Positions 1 through 13,800 are shown, counted from the stretch's first letter. The stretch: 64,000 nucleotides of DNA from Acanthosepion pharaonis (GCA_903632075.3 CAHIKZ030002024.1:5569501-5633500), one strand, 5' to 3'. Made by a program: numbers and translations. The notes: a model not told the origin generated them from the sequence alone.

Positions 1-1409
1 TTTTAATATGAGACCAAAATGTTGCAAAATAGGGTAAATGGCTGCAAGAATTTTTGAAGATCAATTGGTCTCTTGCATTCAGATGTTTTTTAGTGAGGAT
101 AGTGGGGAAATGCAAAATCAATGTGACTGTGTTTCCACCTAATCATCAATCTCTCGCTTCTTCCTAGAAATGATGCTACTACTAAAGTCCCTCATATATT
201 AAAAGGGAGATAACAAATAAATTTTCCTTTTGAATACAGTCTGTTATATTGTAACATACATGGCCTATTTCCCCAATGAAAGATGTACAAAATCAATTGT
301 GCAACACATGGTCATGTAAATTACCTAGTGAGGACTAATTTAAATCCCTTTAAGTAGGCATGAAAAAATTCATATAATTGACTGAGGCACACATAAAAGC
401 TAGTAGATTTTGTCCTTGGTGAGAGAAGGTTTACCAATGGTGAAGAATATATTTGAATGAGTCAGCTGTGAGGTTTTAGAACAAAGTCATGGCAGTGAGG
501 TATGTGAAATGGATTACTACAGATATATTTCAAGTATATTACTATGTAATATAGTGTGTTATGAAGAATTGACATCAGAGATGACATGGAATGCAACAAT
601 TCCAGTGGAGTGGTTTACATTCAAATTCTTCTCTTCAACACTATTTAAATAGTACAGCAGACTGTGCTGCCCTAGGGTAGCAACTGGTGTAGCAGAGAGA
701 CAACTTTGAATTAAAAAAAATGTATGTAACCCTGGAATAGTACATACTATGCAACTATCTACAATATCATGTAAGTTTACTATGACTATTTAAATAAAAA
801 AAGTAGGAGTTGAAGAATTTAAAATATACTATTTTTACTTAATACAAGCCCTAGGATCTAGCCAATTTACAAGTTTACTAAAATGGTATGTTGTAAGGAA
901 GACAAAAACATATTAGTGGTTGCATATTATGAGAATATGTGGGATAGATAGCACTTAATCCTTGAAGGTTAAGATTGTAGCAATCAAGGAAAAATCTTAT
1001 TTGAGTCAATTCAATATTGCAACACTTCAGGAACTACACCTTACCAAATGTAATATGACAGGAGTTGACTTAGTGTACATGGCCCAGTGGGTCCTATAGC
1101 TCATGAGCTTTGGAGCTCTGGACTGGTGGAACCAAGGAATGTGGTTTGACCAAACATCTGCAATGAAAAATAGGGATAGAGTTGTGAGAGGTTAGCAATG
1201 TTTTGTCTGTGGGAAAGGGGTTGTAGAATAGAAACTAATTCATCACCCACAAAGGTGGCATTAACACATTTTAATCTTGACTATGTCGCTATATTATTAA
1301 ATATTAACTGATAATGAAAAACATCTGATCAAGAGTTGGTTTGATTTTTTAAAGCTGGAATTCAGATTGAGCTGCTATTAACCTTGAGCAAGTATTGGAC
1401 CTCATACTC
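1..1409. other. AT-rich sequence without recognised gene
   Basis: No convincing open frame, repeat family or RNA gene is visible here. It is ordinary AT-rich sequence leading into the 132-bp tandem array. If the array belongs to a transcribed locus on the minus strand, this would be its downstream flank, but nothing here shows that. Confidence 0.6.
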
Positions 1410-4400
1410 AAAGTGGAACTTGTATATATGAGCCATCACTAAAGATACAAGGAAAACTGGTTGGCTCTCTGTACCACTTCAGTAAGTACCTGACTCCTTG
1501 TCATATCTTCATCTTTACAAGTGCTAGATCAGGTCTAAAATGAAGTGGAACTTGTATATATGAGCCATCACTAAAGATACAGAAAACTGGTTGGCTCTCT
1601 GTACCACTTCAGTAAGTACCTGACTCCTTGTCATATCGTCCATCTTTTACAAGTGCTAGATCAGGTCTAAAAAATGAAGTGGAACTTGTATATATGAGCC
1701 ATCACTAAAGATACAGGGAAAACTGGTTGGCTCTCTGTACCACTTGAGTAAGTACCTGACTCCTTGTCATATCGTCCATCTTTAGAAGTACTAGATCAGG
1801 TCTAAAATGAAGTGGAACTTGTATATATGAGCCATCACTAAAAGATACAGGAAACTGGTTGGCTCTCTGTACCACTTCAGTAAGTACCTGACTCCTTGTC
1901 ATATCTTCCATCTTTACAAGTGCTAGATCAGGTCTAAAATGAAGTGGAACTTGTATATATGAGCCATCACTAAAGATACAGGAAACTGGTTGGCTCTCTG
2001 TACCACTTCAGTAAGTACCTGACTCCTTGTCATATCGTCCATCTTTACAAGTACTGATCAGGTCTAAAAATGAAGTGGAACTTGTATATATGAGCCATCA
2101 CTAAAGATACAGGAAACTGGTTGGCTCTCTGTACCACTTCAAAAGTACCTGACTCCTTGTCATATCGTCCATCTTACAAGTACTAGATCAGGTCTAAAAT
2201 GAAGTGGAACTTGTATATATGAGCCATCACTAAAGATACAGGAAAACTGGTTGGCTCTCTGTACCACTTCAGTAAGTACCTGACTCCTTGTCATATCTTC
2301 CATCTTTTACAAGTGCTAGATCAGGTCTAAAAATGAAGTGGAACTTGTATATGAGCCATCAATAAAGATACAGGAAAACTGGTTGGCTCTCTGTACCACT
2401 TCAGTAAGTACCTGACTCCTTGTCATATCTTCCATCTTTACAAGTGCTAGATCAGGTCTAAAATGAAGTGGAACTTGTATATATGAGCCATCACTAAAGA
2501 TACAGGAAAACTGGTTGGCTCTCTGTACCACTTCAGTAAGTACCCTGACTCCTTGTCATATCGTCCATCTTTACAAGTACTAGATCAGGTCTAAAATGAA
2601 GTGGAACTTGTATATATGAGCCATCACTAAAGATACAGGAAAACTGGTTGGCTCTCTGTACCACTTCAGTAAGTACCTGACTCCTTGTCATATCGTCCAT
2701 CTTTAAGTGCTAGATCAGGTCTAAAATGAAGTGGAACTTGTATATATGAGCCATCACTAAAGATACAGGAAAACTGGTTGGCTCTCTGTACCACTTCAGT
2801 AAGTACCTGACTCCTTGTCATATCGTCCATCTTTACAAGTACTAGATCAGGTCTAAATGAAGTGGAACTTGTATATATGAGCCATCACTAAAGATACAGG
2901 GGAAAACTGGTTGGCTCTCTGTACCACTTCAGTAAGTACCTGACTCCTTGTCATATCTTCCATCTTTACAAGTGCTAGATCAGGTCTAAAATGAAGTGGA
3001 ACTTGTATATATGAGCCATCAATAAAGATACAGGAAAACTGGTTGGCTCTCTGTACCACTTCAGTAAGTACCTGACTCCTTGTCATATCTTCCATCTTTA
3101 CAAGTGCTAGATCAGGTCTAAAATGAAGTGGAACTTATATATGAGCCATCACTAAAAGATACAAGAAAACTGGTTGGCTCTCTGTACCACTTCAGTAAGT
3201 ACCTGACTCCTTGTCATATCGTCCATCTTTACAAGTGCTAGATCAGGTCTAAAATGAAGTGGAACTTGTATATATGAGCCATCACTAAAGATACAGGAAA
3301 AACTGGATTTGGCTCTCTGTACCACTTGAGTAAGTACCTGACTCCCTTGTCATATCGTCCATCTTTACAAGTACTAGATCAGGTCTAAAATGAAGTGGAA
3401 CTTGTATATATGAGCCATCACTAAAGACAAAATGAAACTGGTTGGAAACTGGTTGGCTCTCTGTACCACTTCAGTAAGTACCTGACTCCTTGTCATATCT
3501 TCCATCTTTACAAGTGCTAGATCAGGTCTAAAAATGAAGTGGAACTTGTATATATATGAGCCATCACTAAAGATACAGGAAACTGGTTGGCTCTCTGTAC
3601 CACTTGAGTAAGTACCTGACTCCTTGTCATATCGTCCATCTTTACAAGTACTAGATCAGGTCTAAAATGAAGTGGAACTTGTATATATGAGCCATCACTA
3701 AAGATACAAGGAAACTGGTTGGCTCTCTGTACCACTTCAGTAAGTACCTGACTCCTTGTCATATCGTCCATCTTTACAAGTACTAGATCAGGTCTAAAAT
3801 GAAGTGGAACTTTATATATGAGCCATCACTAAAAGATACAGGAAAACTGGTTGGCTCTCTGTACCACTTCAGTAAGTACCTGACTCCTTGTCATATCTTC
3901 CATCTTTACAAGTGCTAGATCAGGTCTAAAATGAAGTGGAACTTATATATGAGCCATCACTAAAGATACAGGAAAAACTGGTTGCTCTCTGTACCACTTC
4001 AGTAAGTACCTGACTCCTTGTCATATCTTCCATCTTTACAAGTGCTAGATCAGGTCTAAAATGAAGTGGAACTTGTATATGAGCCATCACTAAAGATACA
4101 GGAAAAAACTGCTTTCTCTCTGTGCCACTTCAGTAAGTACCTGACTCCTTGTCATATCGTCCATCTTTACAAGTACTAGATCAGTCTAAAATGAAGTGGA
4201 ACTTTATATATGAGCCATCACAAAAGATACAGGAAAACTGGTTGGCTCTCTGTGCCACTTCAGTAAGTACCTGACTCCTTGTCATATCGTCCATCTTTAC
4301 AAGTGCTAGATCAGGTCTAAAATGAAGTGGAACTTGTATATGAGCCATCACTAAAAAAGATACAGGAAAACTGGTTGGCTCTCTGTACCACTTGAGTAAG

Positions 4401-7400
4401 TACCTGACTCCTTGTCATATCGTCCATCTTTACAAGTACTAGATCAGGTCTAAAAATAAGAAGTGGAACTTGTATATATGAGCCATCACTAAAGATACAG
4501 GAAACTGGTTGGCTCTCTGTACCACTTCAGTAAGTACCTGACTCCTTGTCATATCTTCCATCTTTACAAGAGTGCTAGATCAGGTCTAAAATGAAGTGGA
4601 ACTTGTATATATGAGCCATCACTAAAGATACAGGAAACTGGTTGGCTCTCTGTACCACTTCAGTAAGTACTGACTCCTTGTCATATCGTCCATCTTTACA
4701 AGTACTAGATCAGGTCTAAAATGAAGTGGAACTTGTATATATGAGCCATCACTAAAGATACAGGAAACTGGTTGGTTTCTCCCACTTCAGTAAGTACCTG
4801 ACTCCTTGTCATATCGTCCATCTTTACAAGTACTAGATCAGGTCTAAAATGAAGTGGAACTTGTATATATGAGCCATCACTAAAGATACAGGAGGAAAAC
4901 TGGTTGGCTCTCTGTACCACTTCAGTAAGTACCTGACTCCTTGTCTTATCTTCCATCTTTACAAGTGCTAGATCAGGTCTAAAAATGAAGTGGAACTTGT
5001 CTATATGAGCCATCAATAAAGATACAGGAAAACTGGTTGGTTTGGCTCTCTGTACCACTTCAGTAAGTACCTGACTCCTTGTCATATCTTCCATCTTTAC
5101 AGAAGTAACTAGATCAGGTCTAAAATGAAGTGGAACTTGTATATATGAGCCATCACTAAAGATACAGGAAAACTGAATTTGGCTCTCTGTACCACTTCAG
5201 TAAGTACCTGACTCCTTGTCATATCGTCCATCTTTTACAAGTACTAGATCAGGTCTAAAATGAAGTGGAACTTTGTATATATGAGCCATCACTAAAGATA
5301 CAGGGGAAACTGGTTGGCTCTCTGTACCACTTCAGTAAGTACCTGACTCCTTGTCATATCGTCCATCTTTACAAGTGCTAGATCAGGTCTAAAATGAAGT
5401 GGAACTTGTATATATGAGCCATCACTAAAGATACAGGAAAACTGGTTGGCTCTCTGTACCACTTGAGTAAGTACCTGACTCCTTGTCATATCGTCCATCT
5501 TTACAAGTACTAGATCAGGTCTAAAATGAAGTGGAACTTGTATATATGAGCCATCACTAAAGATACAGGAAACTGGTTGGCTCTCTCTGTACCACTTCAG
5601 TAAGTACCTGACTCCTTGTCATATCTTCCATCTTTACACAAGTGCTAGATCAGGTCTAAAATGAAGTGGAACTTGTATATATGAGCCATCACTAAAGATA
5701 CAGGAAAACTGGTTGGCTCTCTGTACCACTTCAGTAAGTACCTGACTCCTTGTCATATCGTCCATCTTTACAAGTACTAGATCAGGTCTAAAATGAAGTG
5801 GAACTTGTATATATGAGCCATCACTAAAGATACAGGAAACTGGTTGGCTCTCTGTACCACTTCAGTAAGTACCTGACTCCTTGTCATATCTTCCATCTTT
5901 ACAAGTGCTAGATCAGGTCTAAAATGAAGTGGAACTTGTATATATGAGCCATCACTAAAGATACAGGAAAACTGGTTGGCTCTCTGTACCACTTCAGTAA
6001 GTACCTGACTCCTTGTCATATCTTCCATCTTTACAAGTGCTAGATCAGGTCTAAAATGAAGTGGAACTTGTATATATGAGCCATCACTAAAAGATACAGG
6101 AAACTGGTTGGCTCTCTGTACCACTTCAGTAAAGTACCTGACTCCTTGTCATATCTTCCATCTTTACAAGTGCTAGATCAGGTCTAAAATGAAGTGGAAC
6201 TTGTATATATGAGCCATCACTAAAGATACAGGAAAACTGGTTGGCTCTCTGTACCACTTCAGTAAGTACCTGACTCCTTGTCATATCGTCCATCTTTACA
6301 AGTACTAGATCAGGTCTAAAATGAAGTGGAACTTGTATATATGAGCCATCACTAAAGATACAGGAAAACTGGTTGGCTCTCTGTACCACTTCAGTAAGTA
6401 CCTGACTCCTTGTCATATCGTCCATCTTTACAAGTGCTAGATCAGGTCTAAAATGAAGTGGAACTTGTATATATGAGCCATCACTAAAGATACAGGAAAA
6501 CTGGTTGGCTCTCTGTACCACTTGAGTAAGTACCTGACTCCTTGTCATATCGTCCATCTTTACAAGTACTAGATCAGGTCTAAAATGAAGTGGAACTTGT
6601 ATATATGAGCCATCACTAAAGATACAGGAAACTGGTGGGCTCTCTGTACCACTTGAGTAAGTACCTGACTCCTTGTCATATCTTCCATCTTTACAAGTGC
6701 TAGATCAGGTCTAAAAATGAAGTGGAACTTGTATATATATGAGCCATCACTAAAGATACAGGAAAACTGGTTGGCTCTCTCTGTACCACTTCAAGTAAGT
6801 ACCTGACTCCTTGTCATATCGTCCATCTTTACAAGTACTAGATCAGGTCTAAAATGAAGTGGAACTTGTATATATGAGCCATCACTAAAGATACAGGAAA
6901 CTGGTTGGCTCTCTGTACCACTTCAGTAAGTACCTGACTCCTTGTCATATCTTCCATCTTTACAAGTGCTAGATCAGGTCTAAAATGAAGTGGAACTTGT
7001 ATATATGAGCCATCACTAAAGATACAGGAAAACTGGTTGGCTCTCTGTACCACTTCAGTAAGTACCTGACTCCTTGTCATATCTTCCATCTTTACAAGTG
7101 CTAGATCAGGTCTAAAATGGAAGTGGAACTTGTATATATGAGCCATCACTAAAGATACAGGAAACTGGTTGGCTCTCTGTACCACTTCAGTAAGTACCTG
7201 ACTCCTTGTCATATCTTCCATCTTTACAAGTGCTAGATCAGGTCTAAAATGAAGTGGAACTTGTATATGAGCCATCACTAAAGATACAGGAAAACTGGTT
7301 GGCTCTCTGTACCACTTCAGTAAGTACCTGACTCCTTGTCATATCGTCCATCTTTCTTTACAGGAAAACTGGTTACTAGATCAGGTCTAAAATGAAGTGG

Positions 7401-9484
7401 AACTTGTATATATGAGCCATCACTAAAAGATACAGGGAAAACTGGTTGGCTCTCTGTTACCACTTCAGTAAGTACCTGACTCCTTGTCATATCGTCCATC
7501 TTTACAAGTGCTAGATCAGGTCTAAAATGAAGTGGAACTTGTATATATGAGCCATCACTAAAGATACAGGAAACTGGTTGGCTCTCTGTACACATGAGGT
7601 AAGTACCTGACTCCTTGTTATATCGTCCATCTTTAAAGTACTAGATCAGGTCTAAATGAAGTGGAACTGTATATATGAGCCATCACTAAAAGATACAGGA
7701 AACTGGTTGGCTCTCTGTACCACTTCAGTAAGTACCTGACTCCTTGTTATATCTTCCATCTTTACAAGTGCTAGATCAGGTCTAAAATGAAGTGGAACTT
7801 GTATATATGAGCCATCACTAAAGATACAGGAAACTGGTTGGCTCTCTGTACCACTTCAGTAAGTACCTGACTCCTTGTTATATCTTCCATCTTTACAAGT
7901 GCTAGATCAGGTCTAAAATGAAGTGGAACTTGTATATATGAGCCATCACTAAAGATACAGGAAACTGGTTGGCTCTCTGTACCACTTCAGTAAGTACCTG
8001 ACTCCTTGTCATATCGTCCATCTTTACAAGTACTAGATCAGGTCTAAAATGAAGTGGAACTTGTATATATGAGCCATCACTAAAGATAAACAGGAAAACT
8101 GGTTGGCTCTCTGTACCACTTCAGTAAGTACCTGACTCCTTGTCATATCGTCCATCTTTACAAGTACTAAATCAGGTCTAAAATGAAGTGGAACTTGTAT
8201 ATATGAGCCATCACTAAAGATACAGGAAAACTGGTTGGCTCTCTGTACCACTTGGAGTAAGTACCTGACTCCTTGTCATATCGTCCATCTTTACAAGTAC
8301 TAAATCAGGTCTAAAATGAAGTGGAACTTGTATATATGAGCCATCACTAAAGATACAGGAAAAACTGGTTTGGCTCTCTGTACCACTTCAGTAAGTACCC
8401 CTGACTCCTTGTCATATCTTCCATCTTTACAAGTACTAGATCAGGTCTAAAAATGAAGTGGAACTTGTATATATGAGCCATCACTAAAGATACAGGAAAA
8501 CTGGTTGGCTCTCTGTACCACTTCAGTAAGTACCTGACTCCCTGTCATATCTTCTATCTTTACAAGTGCTAGATCAGGTCTAAAATGAAGTGGAACTTGT
8601 ATATATGAGCCATCACTAAAGACACAGGAAAACTGGTTGGCTCTCTGTACCACTTCAGTAAGTACCTGACTCCTTGTTATATCTTCCATCTTTACAGTGC
8701 TAGATCAGGTCTAAAATGAAATGGAACTTGTATATATGAGCCATCACTAAAGATACAGGAAAACTGGTTGGCTCTCTGTACCACTTCAGTAAGTACCTCT
8801 CTCCTTGTTATATCTTCCATCTTTACAAGTGCTAGATCAGGTCTAAAATGAAGTGGAACTTGTATATGAGCCATCACTAAAAGATACAGGAAAACTGGTT
8901 GGCTCTCTGTACCACTTTGATAAAGTACCTGACTCCTTGTCATATCTTCCATCTTTACAAGTGCTAGATCAGGTCTAAAATGAAGTGGAACTTGTATATA
9001 TGAGCCATCACTAAAGATACAGGAAAACTGGTTGGCTCTCTGTACCACTTGAGTAAGTACCTGACTCCTTGTCATATCTTCTATCTTTACAAGTGCTAGA
9101 TCAGGTCTTCAAAATGAAGTGGAACTTTGTATATATGAGCCATCACTAAAGATACAGGAAACTGGTTGGCTCTCTGTACCACTTGAGTAAGTACCTGACT
9201 CCCTTGTCATATCTTCTATCTTTACAAGTGCTAGATCAGGTCTAAAATGAAGTGGAACTTATATATGAGCCATCACTAAAGATACAGGAAACTGGTTGGC
9301 TCTCTGTACCACTTCAGTTACCTGACTCCTTGTCATATCTTCTATCTTTACAAGTGCTAGATCAGGTCTAAAAATGAAGTACTGCTGTAATATTTAGGAA
9401 ACTGGTTGGCTCTCTGTCTCTGAGTAGGAGCTGTATTGTCCTCTTCTATCTTTACAAGTGCTAGATCAGGTCTAAAATGAAGTA
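1410..9484 (-). repeat. 132-bp tandem array (about 60 copies) with a 44-residue minus-strand repeat frame
   Basis: A head-to-tail unit of 132 bp repeats about 60 times with high identity. 132 is a multiple of three and one minus-strand frame stays open across unit borders. Each unit reads as 44 residues containing SQVLTEVVQRANQF and DGSYIQVPLHFRPDL, with a balanced protein-like composition. Many units are 131 or 133 bp because A-run lengths vary, which breaks the frame about every one to three units; the longest uninterrupted stretches are about 130-146 residues. Common variants are conservative in that frame: D/E (cgtcc or cttcc on the plus strand), A/V (gtgc or gtac) and E/Q (cttcag or cttgag). 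The distal end, from about 9370, is truncated and rearranged. I do not recognise the peptide family. It could be an amplified exon, an amplified transposon piece, or a satellite that happens to be open. Confidence 0.9.
6126..6557 (-). other. Longest clean repeat-encoded frame in the 132-bp array
   Basis: This 143-codon stretch runs through just over three repeat units with no stop or frameshift and shows the canonical 44-residue repeat: MTRSQVLTEV, RANQFSCIFSDGSY, then QVPLHFRPDLALVK. Internal methionines recur once per unit, so no start can be chosen. There is no signal peptide, membrane segment or known motif. Similar open stretches lie at 6838-7278, 4705-5094, 5777-6124 and 8692-9075. I list it as the best sample of the hypothetical repeat protein, not as a gene; no promoter or splice evidence supports expression. 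Confidence 0.3.
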
Positions 9485-9539
9485 CTGCTGTAATATTTAG
9501 GTAGGAGCTGTTAGTCAACAGTATTGATAAAATAGTCTC

Positions 9540-9745
9540 CTTGTTGGTGGCAATTTATTTTCCACCCCTTCAACCGCTTTTAATCCTCACACTGCTCTTC
9601 TACGGAAAGTGCTCAAACTAAATTCCTTAGTTCCACCAATTCTACCCTTCACAAACCACCCTCATTCTCTCCATATTCTATTGATGAGAAATAATTTCCA
9701 TTTGAGCAACTTCTGCACATGAACTATCCAAGAGGATGTTTTCCT
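9540..9745 (+). mobile_element. Degenerate non-LTR RT C-terminal remnant
   Basis: The stretch around 9585-9720 (tacggaaagtgctcaaac, then a tract ending near ttgatgagaaataatttcc) is a diverged copy of the better preserved piece at 49250-49440, which encodes the FHGKCSDELHSVVP type of RT C-terminus. Here the frame is full of stops. It directly abuts the rearranged end of the 132-bp array. Confidence 0.55.
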
Positions 9746-10875
9746 GATCACTATAATTGTAACCTATTCAAATCTAAAGCTAACTATTACCTTCCCCACA
9801 TATCTTTATAACCTGTGCTTATTACTCTGTAATAATCTACTTTGAGTGTAAAGGGTGAACGTCCCTGTAAAAAAAAAAAAAAATAAATCTTTGTAATTTG
9901 ATATTAAACAAAAGTTATTCTCAGATATCTCTTTTTTAATAGAAACAATCCTCTCCTTCCAGCACATATTATTTTTCTGATTCCTCCAAAATTATTTGTT
10001 GTGTGTATTTTACTTTGATATTTTGGAATAAGTTTAACTCTTATTTAAAAAAAAAATGTAAAAAATCAAAAGAAAAGAATTTAGCAAAGCTATCAAATTG
10101 TCATGAAATGTTTTAGTCATAATAATTAAAGCAAACATCATTAAAGTAAATTTGTTGTCCGTCTACAGGAAGTGTGGATAAAATTGATACCCTTGTTTCT
10201 ACCTTGATTCATTCATTTCTATCAGCATTTTTTTTTTATTCTTTTAAGCACAAAAGAAATATCAATGCAGTTTAAAATAACCGTTTTTAAACTATTGTGG
10301 AAACTTTTGAAAATTTTATTTACATCTTTTACCATTTTCATCAGAAACAAAAAAAAAGAAGACATATTCCTGAAATTCAACTCTTTGTCTTTCTGTTTCA
10401 ATCACTCAATTCTCTTAACCGTTCAGATTTGCTAATTTTTTTTAACAAAAAAGTTTCCTTTTCATCAACGCATTATTTTCCCCAAGTTGACAATTTTCTG
10501 CAACGGTGGTTAAGTTGTATTTTTTATTTGTTTAAAAGGTTCTTTAAACAAAGGGAAAGAAAAAAAATTTGTGTTTATGTTGCTTGCTTTATTTCAATGT
10601 CAGACTGGCTTTGATCTTTGATTTTATTCATTTATATGTGTTCGCAAATAAGATATGCATCGTTGACAAAAGCTTTTCAGGATTTGCAAACTCTTTGGTG
10701 TAAATTTTAATATTATTATTGCATTTTTTGGTAGGAGGCCATTTTGTTTGCTTTCTCTTTTTTTCTTTTTGATTTTCAATTTATTTCTTCATGAATTTAG
10801 CCATTTTATCTATATATAGTTTAATCAAAGTGTCTAGTATGAAGAATAGTTCAGTTCTTATCACAACAGTTCAGA
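9746..10875. other. AT-rich spacer, no gene seen
   Basis: AT-rich sequence with several homopolymer A and T runs. A 105-codon plus-strand frame at 10297-10614 is low-complexity K/F-rich and has no recognisable domain, so I do not call it a gene. Confidence 0.5.
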
Positions 10876-10879
10876 TGTG

Positions 10880-13800
10880 AAAAAGGATAGAGATAGAAAG
10901 AGATGAAGAAGAGAAAGAAGAAGAAGTCAAAGATGAGACAAATAAGAACAGAGATGTAAGAAAAAAAGAGAAAATAAAGAGAAGAAGTTAAAGAAGAAAA
11001 ATAAGAGTAGAGAAGAAGAAGAAGAAGAGATGAGCAGAAGTAACAGAAGAAGAAGAAAAAGAATTACGAAAAGAAGAAGTTAAAGAAAATAAAAAGAACA
11101 TTAGAGAAGAAGAAAAAGAAAAGAAAAAGAAAAGAAAAAGAATAAGAGTTGAGTTGAAGTAAGAAAGAAGAAGAATATGAAGAAGCAAAAGAAGAAGAAT
11201 GAAGAGAAGAAGTTAATGAAGAGAAAAAGGACAACAGATAAAATTGAAAAGATAAAGAAGAGAAAAATATGGAAAGAGCAGATATAAGTGAAGAAATTAA
11301 AGAAGAGAAAATAAAAGTCAGATGTAAATAAGAGAAGAATAGGAAAAATGAAGAGAAGAAGAGATCAAAGAGGAAACTAAAGAAGAAGAAGAAGAAGAAG
11401 AAGAAGAAAATAAGATTAGAACAAAAGTAAAAGAAGGAAGAAGAAAGAGAATGAAGAGAAGAAATGAAAGAGAAAATAAGAACAAAACAGGAATAAGAGA
11501 AGAAGAGGAAAAATGAAGAGAAGAAGAGATCAAACAAGAGGAAACTAAAGAAGAAGAAGAAGAAGAAGAAGATTAGAACAAAAGTAAAAGAAGGAAGAAG
11601 AAAGAGAATGAAGAGAAGAAATGAAAGAAGAGAAAATAAGTGTAAAACAGGAATAAGAGAAGAAGAGGAAAAATGAAGAGAAGAAAGATCAAAGAGGAAA
11701 CTAAAAAGAAGAAGAAGAAGAAGAAGAAGAAGAAGAAGAAGAAGAAAAAAGATTAGAACAAAAAGTAAAAAGAAGGAAGAAGAAAAGAATGAAGAGAAGA
11801 AATGAAAGAGAAAATAAAAACAAAACAGGAATAAGAGAAGAAGAGGAAAAATGAAAAGAAGAAGAGATCAAACAAAGGAAACTAAAAGAAGAAGAAGAAA
11901 AGAGAAGAAAACAAAAGTAAAAAGAAGGAAAGAAGAAAGAGAATGAAGAGAAGAAATGAAAGAAGAAAAAATAAGTGTAAAAAACAGGAATAAGAGAAGA
12001 AGAGGAAAAAATGAAGAGAAGAAGAGATCAAAGAGGAAACTAAGAAACAAAGAAGAAAGAAGAAGAAGAAGAAGAAGAAGAAGAAAATAAGATTAGAACA
12101 AAAAAAAGAAGGAAGAAGAAAGAGAATGAAGAGAAAAATGAAAAGAGAAAATAAGAACAAAAAAAGAATAAGAGAAGAAGAGGAAAAATGAAGAGAAGAA
12201 GAGATCAAACAAGAGGAAACTAAAGAAGAAGAAGAAGAAGAAGAAGATAAGAACAAAAGTAAAAGAAGGAAGAAGAAAGAGAATGAAGAGAAGAAATGAA
12301 AGAAGAGAAAATAAGTGTAAAACAGGAAAAGAAGAAGAGGAAAATGAAGAGAAGAAGAGATCAAAGAGGAAACTAAAGAAGAAGAAGAAGAAGAAGAAGA
12401 AGAAGAAAAAAATAAGATTAGAACAAAGTAAAAAGAAGGAAGAAGAAAGAGAATGAAGAGAAGAAATGAAAGAAAATAAAAAACAAAACAGGAATAAGAA
12501 GAAGAGGAAAAAATGAAGAAAGAAGAGATCAAACAAGGAAACTAAAAAGAAGAAGAAGAAGAAGAAGATTAGAACAAAAAGTAAAAAGAAGGAAGAAGAA
12601 AAAGAAATGAAGAGAAGAAATGAAAGAAAAAATAAGTGTAAAACAGGAATAAGAGAAGAAGAGGAAAAATGAAAGAAAGAAAGATCAAAGAGGAAACTAA
12701 AGAAAGAAGAAGAAGAAGAAGAAGAAGAAGAAGAAAATAAAGATTAGAACAAAAGTAAAAAGAAAGGAAGAAGAAAAGAATGAAAGAAGAAATGAAAGAG
12801 AAAATAAAACAAAACAGGAATAAAGAAGAAGAGGAAAAATGAAGAGAAGAAGAGATCAAACAAGAGGAAACTAAAGAAGAAGAAGAAGAAGAAGAAGAAG
12901 AAAATAAGATTAGAACAAAAGTAAAAGAAGGAAGAAGAAAGAGAATGAAGAGAAGAAATGAAAGAGAAAATAAAAACAAAACAGGAATAAGAGAAGAAGA
13001 GAAAAAAATGAAAAGAGAAGAAGAGATCAAAGAGGAAACTAAAGAAGAAGAAGAAGAAGAAGAAGAAGAAGAAGAAAATAAGATTAGAACAAAAGTAAAA
13101 GAAGGAAGAAGAAAGAGAATGAAGAGAAGAAATGAAAGAGAAAATAAAAACAAAACAGGAATAAGAGAAGAAGAGGAAAAATGAAGAGAAGAAGAGATCA
13201 AACAAGAGGAAACTAAAGAAGAAGAAGAAGAAGAAGAAGATTAGAACAAAAGTAAAAGAAGGAAGAAGAAAGAGAATGAAGAAGAAATGAAAGAAAGAAA
13301 ATAAGTGTAAAAAAACAGGAATAAGAGAAGAAGAGGAAAAAATGAAGAGAAGAAGAGATCAAAAGAGGAAACTAAAGAAGAAGAAGAAGAAGAAGAAGAA
13401 GAAGAAAATAAAGATTAGAACAAAAAGTAAAAAGAAAAGGAAGAAGAAAGAGAATGAAGAGAAGAAATGAAAGAGAAAATAAAAACAAAACAGGAATAAG
13501 AGAAGAAGAGGAAAAATGAAGAGAAGAAGAGATCAAACAAGAGGAAACTAAAGAAGAAGAAGAAGAAGAAGAAGAAGAAAATAAGATTAGAACAAAAGTA
13601 AAAGAAGGAAGAAGAAAGAGAATGAAGAGAAGAAATGAAAGAGAAAATAAGTGTAAAACAGGAATAAGAGAAGAAGAGGAAAAATGAAGAGAATAAGAGA
13701 TCAAAGAGGAAACTAAAGAAGAAGAAGAAGAAGAAGAAGAAGAAGAAGAAAATAAGATTAGAACAAAAGTAAAAGAAGGAAGAAGAAAGAGAATGAAGAG

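Noticed and set aside
1410..9484. CRISPR-like array
   Set aside because: Regular repeats are present but there are no unique spacers; repeat units are directly contiguous and far longer than CRISPR repeats, in a eukaryotic context.
1410..9484. Splice-donor-like cagtaagtacc once per 132-bp unit on the plus strand
   Set aside because: The motif resembles a donor site but lies opposite to the open frame, and there is no matching acceptor or exon structure. It is probably coincidental.
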